Counted from the stretch's first letter, positions 27,319 to 36,070 are shown. The stretch: DNA of 64,000 nucleotides from Sphingobium sp. 15-1 (GCF_013375535.1 NZ_JABXJG010000002.1:992001-1056000), one strand, 5' to 3'. Numbers and translations are program-made. Notes: a model not told the origin generated them from the letters alone.

Positions 27319-27966
27319 TCAGGCTCTCGCTTCCGCCCCTCCGTTCGCGGCGCGGTGGCGCAAGGGTATCCGGGTATCGACATCCGCGACGCCCAGCCGT
27401 TCCTTCACGGATTTCCGCGCCCGCTGCAGGATTTTCTCGGCCGCCTTCCGGTCAGTCGTCATCCGCGCCATGACGAGCGCGCCCAGCGCTTCGGAAAAAG
27501 CGGCGTTCGCCGCCTCTTCCGGATCGTCACAACCGGCGCGCTCCAGCAGGCGGGTCATGCCGTCGATCAGCCCGCCCATGCCCCTGGTCAGCCGTTCCCG
27601 GCTGTCTTCGGACAAATGGCCCAGTTCGCTGGTGAGCGAGGGGATCGGGCATCCCGTCTCCGGATGGCCGCGATGCGCCATCGACAGATAGCCGTCGAAG
27701 AATTTCGCGAGCGCCGCGCGCGGATCACCAATGTCGAGCAGGGCCAGGAACCGCTCATAGCGCTCATGGAACATATGCTCGATCGCATGCGCCACCATAT
27801 CGTCCTTGGACGCGAAATGCGCATAGAAGCCGCCGACCGTCAGCCCCGCGGCGGACATCACATTGGCCACGGCGACCTTGTCGATGCCCTGGCAACGGAT
27901 CGCGCGCGACGCTTCCGTCAGGATCCGCTCCCGTGTGCGGGCCTTATGTTCACTCGGGTATCGCAT
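27319..27966 (-). CDS. TetR/AcrR-family transcriptional regulator
   Basis: 215 residues. An N-terminal TetR helix-turn-helix (RERILTEASRAIRCQGIDKVAVANVMSAAG, then LTVGGFYAHFASKDD; about 12-55) precedes an all-helical ligand domain resembling the YcdC/QacR-like C-terminal group (PETGCPIPSLTSEL). It lies about 80 bp upstream of exaC on the same strand and may control it; it may equally regulate the TonB receptor gene behind it. The ligand is unknown. Confidence 0.88.
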   Translation of the reverse strand: MRYPSEHKARTRERILTEASRAIRCQGIDKVAVANVMSAAGLTVGGFYAHFASKDDMVAHAIEHMFHERYERFLALLDIGDPRAALAKFFDGYLSMAHRGHPETGCPIPSLTSELGHLSEDSRERLTRGMGGLIDGMTRLLERAGCDDPEEAANAAFSEALGALVMARMTTDRKAAEKILQRARKSVKERLGVADVDTRIPLRHRAANGGAEARA

Positions 27967-28020
27967 TCCTCATTCCATAAGCGGCCGGTCGCAGCCCCTT
28001 ATGACGAAAAAGACGGTTGT

Positions 28021-28041
28021 CCGCCATGGCTGCCACGGCGG
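28021..28041. promoter_or_regulatory. Inverted repeat upstream of the TetR gene, candidate operator
   Basis: CCGCCATGGC-T-GCCACGGCGG, 10-bp arms with one mismatch, centred 65 bp upstream of the TetR start. A TATAAT hexamer on the minus strand lies beside it (about 28049-28054). Size and position suit autoregulation by a TetR dimer, but this is inference. Confidence 0.4.
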
Positions 28042-28117
28042 AGATAATATTATAACCGTTCAGTTCAAGCGATTTCCGTTCGCGACGGCGCTGGACAAGG
28101 ACCAACAGGCAAGGAAG

Positions 28118-28147
28118 CGGACGGGGCGAACCCCGTCCGGTTTTTTT
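28118..28147 (+). terminator. Strong intrinsic terminator on the plus strand with no plus-strand gene
   Basis: CGGACGGGG-CGAA-CCCCGTCCG followed by G and seven T: a textbook rho-independent terminator reading left to right. Both neighbouring genes are on the minus strand, so the terminated transcript would be an unannotated short plus-strand RNA starting between about 27.97 and 28.1 kb. Confidence 0.75.
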
Positions 28148-28154
28148 CAGCATA

Positions 28155-30584
28155 TCATTTGAACTTGACGCCCAGCGTGACGCCATAGGTCACTGGCATG
28201 CCGGCGAACCTCACGATCGCATCATAAGCGGTCTGCACATTGGTCGAATAATATTTGTTGGTGACGTTCTTGCCCCAGACGGACAGCTTCCAGGCGCCGT
28301 CCGCGGCTTCCACACCTGCGCGCAGATCGAGCACGCCGTAGGACTTGATCTTGAAAAGATCGTCGAACGCGTAATCGTTCCGGCTGTTCGCCGGCAGCAC
28401 GATCCCCCGCGATCCGCCGATATTGGCGTTCTGATCGCTCCGCCAATTATAGCTTGCGCCGACGAAGGGCTTAACGTTGCCGACCTGCCATTTATAATCG
28501 GCCGACGCGTTGAGCTGCCATTTCGGCGTGTAGGGGATGGGCGATCCGGCGAAGTCGGTGAAGCTGTTCGTCCGGCTGAAGTTGGAGAACTCCAGGATCT
28601 TGCTGTCGATATAGCTGCCCGCCACGCCGATGCTGAGGCCGCGGATCGGATTGCCGCTGACTTCCAGTTCGACACCCTTCAGCTCGGAACGGGGCACGTT
28701 CACCAGCGCTTCGAGCAGGCCGAAGACCGGGTCGGGCACCTTGCCGCGAAGCTGCTTGTCGCTGTACTTGTAATAGAAGCCCGCGCCGGTCAGGTTGATG
28801 CGGCGGTCGAACAACTCCGCCTTGAAGCCCGCTTCGAAGCTCAGGATCGATTCCTGCGTGACCGCCCGGCTCTGCTCGAACGATGCGCCGGACAGGAAGG
28901 GGAAGCTGCCCGCCTTATACCCGCGCGCGACGTTGCCGTAGAATAGCAGTCCCTTGCGCGGCTTGAAATCCACGCCGACGCGCCAGGACACATTGTCCTC
29001 ATTGAGCTTGGCGCGCAGCTCGCCCGGCAGATAGGTCGCAGGCGTGCCGTCGAAGGTCACATTGTCGAGCGCGGCGCATTGATCATTGGCTAGCGGCGCG
29101 ACGGGCGTGAAAGTGGGCGTGAAGCCGGGGATCGGAATGGCCCCGAACTGGATGCCGTTGGCGATGCCGGTGAAGGTGGCGGCGAATGTGCCGTCGCCGC
29201 GATCATAGGTGCAGTTGGAGAAGGAACGATCCGCCTGGGTATAGCGGATGCCGCCCTTCAGCGTGATCTGGTCGATGACGTCGAATTCGACATTCGCGAA
29301 GCCCGCATAGTTGCGCATATTCTGCTGCGAACGCAACCGGTCGCCAGTGAAGCCGAAGATCGGCGCGGCGCTGATCTCGCTGAAGTTGAGCGTGCTCCGC
29401 TCCCGCGTATTGGTGCGCTCATAATTCGCGCCGACAACCCAGCGCACGCGCTGATTGCCGGAATTGGCGATGCGCAGTTCCTGGCTGAAGCTGTCGACCC
29501 GGCCGAAAGTCTCCCCATAATCGCCATTGGCGAGCGCAGTGCCGTCAAATTCGAACCGGCCATTGTCGCGCGAATAGGCGGAATAGGAGGTGATCGACGT
29601 CAGCGTGATGCTGTCCGTCAGGTCCAGATCGCCGCGCAGGACGGCCTGGCCCATCTTCTCCAGGATGTTCGGCTTGGAATAGGGTTCCCAATCGGCGGCG
29701 CGGGCATTGTGCGGCGCGAACGGCAGCGTCAGCAATTCGCCCGGAACGGTGGCCGGAAACTGCGGGATCAGGCCGACAAATTGGGGCGCCGCAGGATCGC
29801 TGGAATCGCGCCAGCCATTGAGGTTCAGGCGGAAGCGCAGGCTGGAGGTCGCATCCCAGTCCAGCAGGATACGCCCCGCAATATAGCCGACCTGGCCGTT
29901 GCGCTCATGGGGGCGGGTATAGCTATATTGCCAGTCGTCGCCCATGGCGCCGTTGATGGCGATGCGCCCCGTCAGGTTTTCGGCCAGCGGGCCGCTGATA
30001 TAGGCATTGCCGTCGACGCGGGAGAAGCGGCTGTAGCTGAGATCGCCCCCAGCCTCGAAACTGTCGGTCGGCTTGGCAGCGATGAAGTTGATTGCGCCGC
30101 CGGTCGAATTGTTGCCGAACAGCGTGCCCTGCGGCCCCTTGAGCACTTCGATGCGCTCCAGGTCGAAGGCAGTGTGGGATGTCATGACCGGCAGCGGCTG
30201 CGGCGCTTCGTCCAGATAGACCGAGACGGTGGGATAGCTCGCCAGCGTGCTGTCGTAGAAACCCACGCCGCGCAGCGTGTAGACCGGCGTCGAATATTGG
30301 GTGGGCTGGAACGTCAGCGACGGCACGGCGCGCGACAGATCCGACAGGGACGTGACCTGCTGGTTCTTGAGCGCTTCGCCGGACAGGGCGGTGACGGCCA
30401 GGCCGACATCGTTCAGCGACTGTTCGCGCTTGTTGGCGGTGACGACGATGTCGGCGCTGTCCAGCGACGGCTCCTGCTCTTGCGACGCGGCGCCCGTCTG
30501 CGCGGCGGCGGCCGACGCGGCCAGCCCGACGATCGCGGCGGTTCCCAATAATATGGGCCTATAGATATTTACAAACGATTGCAT
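28155..30584 (-). CDS. TonB-dependent outer-membrane receptor
   Basis: 809 residues: signal peptide (to about Ala-Gln-Thr near 28), TonB-box-like stretch DSADIVVTANKREQSLNDV, plug domain (TLRGVGFYDSTLASYPTVSV; ERIEVLKGPQGTLFGNNSTGG) and a 22-strand-type barrel ending ...GVTLGVKFK. It is predicted to import a substrate energised by TonB-ExbBD. It is divergent from the catabolic genes and carries the island's palindromic operator across its first codons, so it likely imports the aromatic compound rather than iron. The ATG at 30584 follows GAGGGGAGACGA; a start 21 bp upstream is less likely. Confidence 0.93.
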   Translation of the reverse strand: MQSFVNIYRPILLGTAAIVGLAASAAAAQTGAASQEQEPSLDSADIVVTANKREQSLNDVGLAVTALSGEALKNQQVTSLSDLSRAVPSLTFQPTQYSTPVYTLRGVGFYDSTLASYPTVSVYLDEAPQPLPVMTSHTAFDLERIEVLKGPQGTLFGNNSTGGAINFIAAKPTDSFEAGGDLSYSRFSRVDGNAYISGPLAENLTGRIAINGAMGDDWQYSYTRPHERNGQVGYIAGRILLDWDATSSLRFRLNLNGWRDSSDPAAPQFVGLIPQFPATVPGELLTLPFAPHNARAADWEPYSKPNILEKMGQAVLRGDLDLTDSITLTSITSYSAYSRDNGRFEFDGTALANGDYGETFGRVDSFSQELRIANSGNQRVRWVVGANYERTNTRERSTLNFSEISAAPIFGFTGDRLRSQQNMRNYAGFANVEFDVIDQITLKGGIRYTQADRSFSNCTYDRGDGTFAATFTGIANGIQFGAIPIPGFTPTFTPVAPLANDQCAALDNVTFDGTPATYLPGELRAKLNEDNVSWRVGVDFKPRKGLLFYGNVARGYKAGSFPFLSGASFEQSRAVTQESILSFEAGFKAELFDRRINLTGAGFYYKYSDKQLRGKVPDPVFGLLEALVNVPRSELKGVELEVSGNPIRGLSIGVAGSYIDSKILEFSNFSRTNSFTDFAGSPIPYTPKWQLNASADYKWQVGNVKPFVGASYNWRSDQNANIGGSRGIVLPANSRNDYAFDDLFKIKSYGVLDLRAGVEAADGAWKLSVWGKNVTNKYYSTNVQTAYDAIVRFAGMPVTYGVTLGVKFK
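30571..30584. promoter_or_regulatory. LacI-type palindrome, site 1 (TonB receptor start)
   Basis: On the minus strand TGCAATCGTTTGTA covers codons 1-5 of the TonB receptor. It matches the repeated consensus TRCAAWCGWTTGYA. A bound repressor here would block elongation or initiation rather than promoter binding alone. Confidence 0.7.
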
Positions 30585-30721
30585 TCGTCTCCCCTCCTCA
30601 AGCAAGCAATATGATAGTCCGGCTTGGCCGAAGGGACTTTCCGATCCTCTTCCGCCAAGAAAATCCCGCGAAGCCGTTTCACTGGCCGCCAGAGGCTTGG
30701 AAAGCGACTCTGGCCGGCTTC

Positions 30722-30735
30722 TGCAATCGTTTGTA
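30722..30735. promoter_or_regulatory. LacI-type palindrome, site 2
   Basis: TGCAATCGTTTGTA, identical to the minus-strand form of site 1, in the middle of the divergent region between the TonB receptor and the amidohydrolase. Confidence 0.75.
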
Positions 30736-30929
30736 GATGCCGCAGGACCAGGCTCAGGTCAAGAGGCGACATGCCTGTCCGGCCCAAATAGCGCGGACCG
30801 GCAAATCCGGCGGCGCGCGACGGACAGGGCTGGTCCGCTCTTCGGCCCGTCCAGTCCGGAGAAGGATGAGAGAATCCTGTTGCTTTTCCGGGATCGAGGT
30901 TCAGAAATCAGTTCAGGCTTTACGGCTTA

Positions 30930-30943
30930 TGCAAACGATTGTA
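30930..30943. promoter_or_regulatory. LacI-type palindrome, site 3 (amidohydrolase promoter)
   Basis: TGCAAACGATTGTA, ending 37 bp before the chosen amidohydrolase start; it is the exact inverted form of sites with TACAATCGTTTGCA. The position suits promoter repression. Confidence 0.75.
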
Positions 30944-30980
30944 ACAAGGCCTCCGCTCATATTCAGTCAGGAGAGTGCTC

Positions 30981-32339
30981 ATGGTCGACGCAACATCAGC
31001 TAAGGGAAATGCGGGGCGCGGCGACATAGTGATTCGGAACGCCACGATCCTGACCATGGACCCGAAGCTGGGCGATCTGGCGGGCGCAGACATCCATATC
31101 CGCCATGGCGAGATCGTGGCGATCGGCCAGGCGCTCGACGCCCCCGGCGCGGAGGTGATCGACGGATCGCGCAATATCGTCCTGCCGGGCTTCATCGACA
31201 CGCATTGGCACCTCTGGAACGGCCTCTTCCGCGGCCTGGTCAGCTATTACCGGCCCGATCTGGGCTATTTCCCGATGAAGAAGCTGCTGGGCAAGCTCTT
31301 CACCCCCGATGACATCCATTGGGCCGTGCAACGCGGTCTTGCCGAAGCCGTGCATGCGGGCATGACGACCGTCCACAACTGGGCGCACAATATCCAGAGC
31401 CCCGCCCATGCCGACGCCAATATCAAAAGCCATATCGCGACGGGCGTGCGCGGCCGCTTCAGCTATGGCTGGGCCGAGGGTCAGGCCGATGACCAGCCGA
31501 TGGACCTTGCTGACCTGCCTCGCGTGAAGGAGGAATGGTTCGCGGACGGCCATGACCATCTGCTGCACCTGGGCATTTGCGTGCGCGGGCCGGAAACGCC
31601 GCAGCCGGAAATCCGGCGCGACGCCTATCTGAAGGAATGGGAAACGGCCCGCGCCCTGGGACTGCCCATCACCATGCACGCGGCGCAGATGCGCGCCGCC
31701 AGGTCAAGGGCGATCGAGCTGCTGGAGGCGGACGGCCTTCTGGGCACCGACGTCCAGCTCGTCCACTGCATCCATGCCTCCGCCGACGACCGCAAGCGCA
31801 TGGCCGATTCGGGCACCAGCCTCAGCATCAGCCCCCTGATAGAGCTTCAGGTCGGCATGGGCTTTCCCCAGACCGGCGAAATGCTGGAGGCGGGGGTGCT
31901 GGTGTCGCTTTCCACCGATACCGTCGCCGTGACCGGCGCGAACATGTTCGCGATCATGAAGGCCACGCTCGACATCGAAAGAGGACGCGCCGAGAATATG
32001 GCGCTGTCGCCCCGGCGCGTGCTGGAAATGGCGACGATCGACGGCGCGCGCGACGTGGGCATTGCCGACAGGGTCGGATCGCTCGTTCCCGGCAAGCGCG
32101 CCGACCTGATCATGGTCCGTCTCGACCGGATCAACGTCTCCACCCTGCCGGCGGCGGACTGGGTCAGCCTGCTGATCCATCACGCGCAACCGTCCAATGT
32201 CGATCTCGTCATGGTCGACGGGCGGATATTGAAGAAGGACGGCAAGCTGACCACGCTCGACGAGGAACGCATCATCGCCCATTCGGAACAGGCGATCACC
32301 GGCCTCATGCAGCGCGGCGGCCTGCTGGCCAGCGCCTGA
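30981..32339 (+). CDS. Metal-dependent amidohydrolase (ATZ/TRZ, cytosine-deaminase-like)
   Basis: 452 residues of the amidohydrolase superfamily. Seen: the strand-1 metal motif GFIDTHWHLW (HxH), the mixed region TTVHNWAHN, a middle His in LPITMHAAQ and VHCIHA, and the late Asp in LSTDTVAV, ending with an N-/C-terminal small beta domain (GKRADLIMVRLD). These enzymes hydrolyse amide, amidine, cyclic urea or carbamate bonds or deaminate heterocycles. In this context it probably performs an entry step of the island's pathway. The ATG at 30981 is preferred over the GTG at 30975 because AGGAGA is better spaced. Confidence 0.85.
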   Translation: MVDATSAKGNAGRGDIVIRNATILTMDPKLGDLAGADIHIRHGEIVAIGQALDAPGAEVIDGSRNIVLPGFIDTHWHLWNGLFRGLVSYYRPDLGYFPMKKLLGKLFTPDDIHWAVQRGLAEAVHAGMTTVHNWAHNIQSPAHADANIKSHIATGVRGRFSYGWAEGQADDQPMDLADLPRVKEEWFADGHDHLLHLGICVRGPETPQPEIRRDAYLKEWETARALGLPITMHAAQMRAARSRAIELLEADGLLGTDVQLVHCIHASADDRKRMADSGTSLSISPLIELQVGMGFPQTGEMLEAGVLVSLSTDTVAVTGANMFAIMKATLDIERGRAENMALSPRRVLEMATIDGARDVGIADRVGSLVPGKRADLIMVRLDRINVSTLPAADWVSLLIHHAQPSNVDLVMVDGRILKKDGKLTTLDEERIIAHSEQAITGLMQRGGLLASA

Positions 32340-32376
32340 CGCCCTTTTCCCGACATTTTCTTCATAGGCAGGTCCC

Positions 32377-32793
32377 ATGCCAGGCTTTATCGCACAGCTT
32401 CTTGAATCCCGCTGGTTCCTGTTGGCCGCAAGGTTGCTGCTGACGTTCGTCTTCTGGACCGGCGGGCTCGCGGGGATATTCGATTTCCCCGGCCGGGTGG
32501 CCGAGATGCGCCACGCAGGCCTGGCTCCGGCGGAACTTTATGTCGTTGCCGTCACCCTCGTCGAACTGGGCGGGACGGCCCTGATCGTCGCCAACCGCTG
32601 GTCCTGGCTCGGGGCCGGCGCGCTGGGCGTGTTCCTTGCCCTGACGGTTCCGGTCGGTCATCCCTTCTGGACGATGGCGGAACCGCAGCGCACGATGTCC
32701 TTCTTCATTGTCCTCGAACATGTCTCGGTCATTGGCGGGCTGATGCTCGCCGCCTCGCTGGGACATCTGACCACAGGCGGGAAAGCGCGGTAA
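32377..32793 (+). CDS. DoxX-family membrane protein
   Basis: 138 residues with four predicted membrane helices (about 12-35, 50-70, 76-95, 108-130) and the DoxX-like opening ARLLLTFVFWTGGLAGIFDFP plus LVELGGTALIV. DoxX-type proteins are small inner-membrane proteins of uncertain role, some linked to quinone or oxygenase chemistry. It follows the amidohydrolase by 37 bp and is probably co-transcribed. Confidence 0.8.
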   Translation: MPGFIAQLLESRWFLLAARLLLTFVFWTGGLAGIFDFPGRVAEMRHAGLAPAELYVVAVTLVELGGTALIVANRWSWLGAGALGVFLALTVPVGHPFWTMAEPQRTMSFFIVLEHVSVIGGLMLAASLGHLTTGGKAR

Positions 32794-32810
32794 AATACGC
32801 GCCCCGACGC

Positions 32811-32852
32811 AAAAAGGGGGACGCCGGATCAGGTCCGGCGTCCCCCTTTTCG
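32811..32852. terminator. Bidirectional terminator between converging genes
   Basis: AAAAAGGGGGACGCCGGA...TCCGGCGTCCCCCTTTT: a 16-17-bp stem flanked by A-run and T-run, so it can end transcription from both sides. It separates the DoxX gene (plus) from the DUF849 gene (minus). Confidence 0.9.
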
Positions 32853-32857
32853 GTTCC

Positions 32858-33751
32858 TCACGCCAGCCGCAATGCCTTGCGCGCTTCGGCGGGGCTTGCG
32901 AGCTGCCCGCCCAGATCCTCGACGATGCGGCGCGCCTTCGTCACCAGTTCCGCATTGCTTTTCGCCAGCACGCCCTTGTCGAGATGGATCGTATCCTCCA
33001 GCCCGATCCTGACATGGCCGCCCGCCAGCAGCGATTGCGCGACCGTGGTGAAGGCGAAGCGCCCGATGCCGAACGCCCCCCATATGCTGCCAGCAGGAAG
33101 CTCGCCGCGCGCATAAAGGATGGTTTCCGGACTGGGCTGGAAGCCATATCGCACGCCCGTCACCAGCGAGCAGAGCGGAGCGGGATCGATCGTGCCGTCC
33201 TTCACCAGATCCGCCAGCATCGCGATGTCGCCGGAATCGAACAGCTCGATCTCCGGACGCGCTCCGGATTCCCGGATGATCGCCGCCATCTTCCGCACAT
33301 TGACCGGCGTGTTGATGACGACCGCCGATCCGGAATTCATCGTGTTCAGGTCGAGCGTGCAGATTTCCGGCCGCAATATGCCGATATGCTCGACCCGCTG
33401 TTCCGGCGGCAGCAGCGTCGTGCCGGGGCCCGCCACGCTGGGGTCATCCTGCGAGGGAACGAAGCGGCCGCCCGGCCCGGTCGTGATATTCAGGATAAGG
33501 TCGGGATTGGCGTCGCGGATGCGGTCTACCGTCTCCTTATAATGGGCGATCGCCATCGACGGCTTGCCGCTTTCCGGATCGCGGACATGGAGGTGGACGA
33601 CGGCCGCGCCCGCCTTCGCTGCCTCCAGCGCGGAGGCAGCGATCTCCGCCGGCGTCACCGGCAGGAAAGGCGTCTGCTCGCGGGTCGTGAGATTGCCCGT
33701 CACCGCGCAGGTCAGCACGAAGGGGGCCTGGATCGGATAGGTCGAGCTCAC
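32858..33751 (-). CDS. DUF849/BKACE-family beta-keto acid cleavage enzyme
   Basis: 297 residues. BKACE enzymes use acetyl-CoA to split beta-keto acids, as the 3-keto-5-aminohexanoate cleavage enzyme does. Seen here: the Zn motif VHLHVRDP with His53 and His55, NITTGPGGRFVPSQDDP, EIELFDSGDIAML and the late GLEDTIHLDKGVLAKSN. The start is GTG at 33751, overlapping the stop of the upstream SDR gene by 4 bp, so they form a translationally coupled pair. The natural keto acid is unknown; in this island it may process a ring-derived chain. Confidence 0.87.
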   Translation of the reverse strand: MSSTYPIQAPFVLTCAVTGNLTTREQTPFLPVTPAEIAASALEAAKAGAAVVHLHVRDPESGKPSMAIAHYKETVDRIRDANPDLILNITTGPGGRFVPSQDDPSVAGPGTTLLPPEQRVEHIGILRPEICTLDLNTMNSGSAVVINTPVNVRKMAAIIRESGARPEIELFDSGDIAMLADLVKDGTIDPAPLCSLVTGVRYGFQPSPETILYARGELPAGSIWGAFGIGRFAFTTVAQSLLAGGHVRIGLEDTIHLDKGVLAKSNAELVTKARRIVEDLGGQLASPAEARKALRLA

Positions 33752-34506
33752 AGCGCGCGCCCTCCGTCGACCTGGATGATGTGTCCCGTGGAGTAAGTCA
33801 GGTGGGTCGCGCAGGCGGCGATGGCGCGGGCGATGTCGTCGGCGCTCGCGATCCGCTTGAGCGGCGTCGCGTCGGCCACTTTCTCCGAAAAATCCGCGCC
33901 TCGGCCCGGAACGAAGCTGGTATCCACGACGCCCGGCGAGACGGCCAGGATGCGGACTTCCGGCGCGAGCACGCGGGCAAGCGCCTTGGTCATCACGTCG
34001 ATCCCGGCCTTCGCCGCGCAATAGGCGATGTTCGAACCGACGGCAGTGAAGCTGGCGATGGAGGACAGCGATACGACCAGCCCATCGCCCGATGCCTTGA
34101 GCAGCGGGGCAAGCTCGCGGATCGTGGCGAACTGAGCGCGCCAATTCACCTGGAACATCTCGTCGATGAACTCGTCCGTCAGCGCGTCCAGATCGCCATG
34201 GGGAATCGCCTTGGTGAAGCCGCTGGCGTTGATCAGCCCGTTCAGCGCCCCTCCGCATTGCGCGGAAAGCGAATCCCGCAATTGCTGCAACGATGCGGTG
34301 CTGGTGATGTCGACGGGGTGCAGGCCGCCGCCATGCGCAAGCGAGTCGAGCACCGCCGCGCCGCGCTCCGCGATCGTCGCCGCCCGGTCGGCAATATGCA
34401 CGACAGCGCCTTCGGCCGACAGGGCGCGCGCGGCGGCCGAGCCAATGGCCCCCGTTCCGCCGACGACTAAGAAGCTTTTTCCCGTCAACGGGCTGTTGAT
34501 GCGCAT
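33748..34506 (-). CDS. Short-chain dehydrogenase/reductase
   Basis: 252 residues, classical SDR. Cofactor motif GGTGAIG (16-22), NAG-like INASG, catalytic Ser148/149 region (SLSSIASF), Tyr162 and Lys166 (YCAAK) and the SPGVVDTSF loop. It probably oxidises a hydroxy acid to the beta-keto acid cleaved by the next enzyme, or the reverse; this is inferred from the 4-bp gene overlap. The ATG at 34506 follows GGAGGAACG. A palindromic operator lies 49 bp upstream, shared with the divergent amidase gene. Confidence 0.88.
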   Translation of the reverse strand: MRINSPLTGKSFLVVGGTGAIGSAAARALSAEGAVVHIADRAATIAERGAAVLDSLAHGGGLHPVDITSTASLQQLRDSLSAQCGGALNGLINASGFTKAIPHGDLDALTDEFIDEMFQVNWRAQFATIRELAPLLKASGDGLVVSLSSIASFTAVGSNIAYCAAKAGIDVMTKALARVLAPEVRILAVSPGVVDTSFVPGRGADFSEKVADATPLKRIASADDIARAIAACATHLTYSTGHIIQVDGGRAL

Positions 34507-34554
34507 GCTGGCGTTCCTCCGCGGATGAGTGATTGCGAATTTCGCGAATAGCAT

Positions 34555-34568
34555 TACAATCGATTGCA
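34555..34568. promoter_or_regulatory. LacI-type palindrome, site 4 (SDR/amidase divergent promoter)
   Basis: TACAATCGATTGCA, between the SDR gene (minus, start 34506) and the amidase gene (plus, start 34595). One site could control both directions. Confidence 0.78.
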
Positions 34569-34594
34569 ATGAATTTGCAAGCACGGAGACCAGG

Positions 34595-36064
34595 ATGGAG
34601 GAATTCGGAACGGCCAGCGCCATCGCGGAAGCGGTCAGGGCGCGGCGCGTCAGCGCATTGGAAGTGGTGGACGCGGCGATCGCCAGGATCGAGGCGCGCG
34701 ACCCGACGCTCAACGCCTTCGTGCATCGCGGGTTCGAACAAGCGCGCCAACGCGCTGCCGCCATCGATTCGAGGATAGGCGACGGGCAGGATGTCGGCCC
34801 GTTGGCAGGAGTGCCCACCGCGCAAAAGGATTTGTTCAATTTCTATCCCGGCTGGCCCAGCACGTTCGGCGGCATCCGCCCGCTCCGGCATTTCTCGCTG
34901 GACCTCAAGACCACCTACCCCCAACGCATGGAGGATGCCGGCGCCGTCGTGCTGGGCATCACCAACTCGCCAGTGATGGGATTTCGCGGGACATGCGACA
35001 ATCCCCTGTTCGGCCCCAGCCGCAACCCCTTCAACCCGGACCATAATAGCGGCGGATCGTCCGGCGGCGCGGCGGCGGCGGTCGCGGACGGCATGTTGCC
35101 AATCGCGGGGGCCAGCGACGGCGGCGGATCGATCCGGATACCCTCCTCCTGGTGCGGGACGTTCGGCTTCCAGCCCTCTTATGGGCGGGTGCCGATGGTG
35201 ATGCGGCCGAACGCCTTCGCTGGCGTGCTGCCTTTCGTCTATGAAGGCCCCATATCCCGGACCGTGCGGGACGGCGCGCTCGCCATGCTGGCGCTGGCCG
35301 GGCACAATCCCGCCGACCCCTTCAGCGTCGCGAACGACGTCGACTGGCTGGGCGCGCTCGACCGGCCGGTCAAGACTCTGAAGATCGGCCTTGCGACCAG
35401 CCTGGGCGGCTATCCGGTCGACCCCCGGGTGGCGGGGGCGATCGGTGCGGCGGCGCGGGGGCTGGAGGAAGCGGGCATGACCGTGGTCCCGCTGGATTTC
35501 GCGCTACCCTGCTCGCATGCGGAACTCACCAATCTCTGGTGCCGCATGATGGCCGGGATGATGATTTCGGTGTTCGACGGCTTCAAGGCGCAGGGCCTCG
35601 ACATATTGGGCGACTTCCCGGATTCGATCCCCACTGAGCTGGCGCAATGGATCGACATCGCGCGCGGCCTCAGCCGCCGGGAGGTCGAGGCGGACCAGGA
35701 ACTCCGGTCCCGCGCCTTCGACATGCTGCAGGGCGCGCTATACGGCGTCGACATGATCGCTTGCCCGACGACGGCCTGCCTGCCGGTGAAGAACGCGCTC
35801 GACGGCAACACCAAGGGCCCGTCCGAGATTGCGGGGGAACCAGTCAATCCGCTGATCGGCTTCTGCCTGACCTATCTCACCAATTTCTGCGGCAATCCGG
35901 CGGCTTCCTTGCCCGCCGGGCTGGTCGACGGGCTGCCTGTCGGCCTGCAACTGATCGGCCGGCGCTGGGCCGATGCCGATCTGCTGGCGGCCTGCGCCGC
36001 CTTCGAGGCGGCCCGGCCCTGGCAGGATAGCTACGCCATCTGCGCCGCCCGTCCGCTGGCGTGA
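34595..36064 (+). CDS. Amidase-signature-family hydrolase
   Basis: 489 residues with the Ser-cisSer-Lys triad of the family: Lys78 (PTAQKDL), Ser155 in the Gly/Ser motif NSGGSSGGAAAAVADG and nucleophile Ser179 (SDGGGSIRIPSS). These enzymes hydrolyse carboxamides, anilides and some carbamates in the cytoplasm. Placed beside an aminophenol ring-cleavage pathway, it could release an aromatic amine from an amide or cyclic carbamate. The ATG at 34595 follows GGAGACCAGG; the frame is open upstream, across the operator, but without a good start. Confidence 0.9.
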   Translation: MEEFGTASAIAEAVRARRVSALEVVDAAIARIEARDPTLNAFVHRGFEQARQRAAAIDSRIGDGQDVGPLAGVPTAQKDLFNFYPGWPSTFGGIRPLRHFSLDLKTTYPQRMEDAGAVVLGITNSPVMGFRGTCDNPLFGPSRNPFNPDHNSGGSSGGAAAAVADGMLPIAGASDGGGSIRIPSSWCGTFGFQPSYGRVPMVMRPNAFAGVLPFVYEGPISRTVRDGALAMLALAGHNPADPFSVANDVDWLGALDRPVKTLKIGLATSLGGYPVDPRVAGAIGAAARGLEEAGMTVVPLDFALPCSHAELTNLWCRMMAGMMISVFDGFKAQGLDILGDFPDSIPTELAQWIDIARGLSRREVEADQELRSRAFDMLQGALYGVDMIACPTTACLPVKNALDGNTKGPSEIAGEPVNPLIGFCLTYLTNFCGNPAASLPAGLVDGLPVGLQLIGRRWADADLLAACAAFEAARPWQDSYAICAARPLA

Positions 36065-36070
36065 AACGGA

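Larger units (their letters stand above)
30585..30980. other. Divergent regulatory region of the catabolic island
   Basis: About 400 bp between the TonB receptor (minus) and the amidohydrolase (plus) with no credible gene. It contains two further copies of the 14-bp palindrome and, with site 1 at its left edge, offers three sites spaced about 151 and 208 bp, compatible with repression by DNA looping. Confidence 0.65.

Noticed and set aside
28000..28162. A 54-codon plus-strand frame (MTKKTVVRHGCHGG...) between the TetR and TonB receptor genes
   Set aside because: It runs through a strong terminator on its own strand and has no ribosome site; a noncoding RNA is more plausible.
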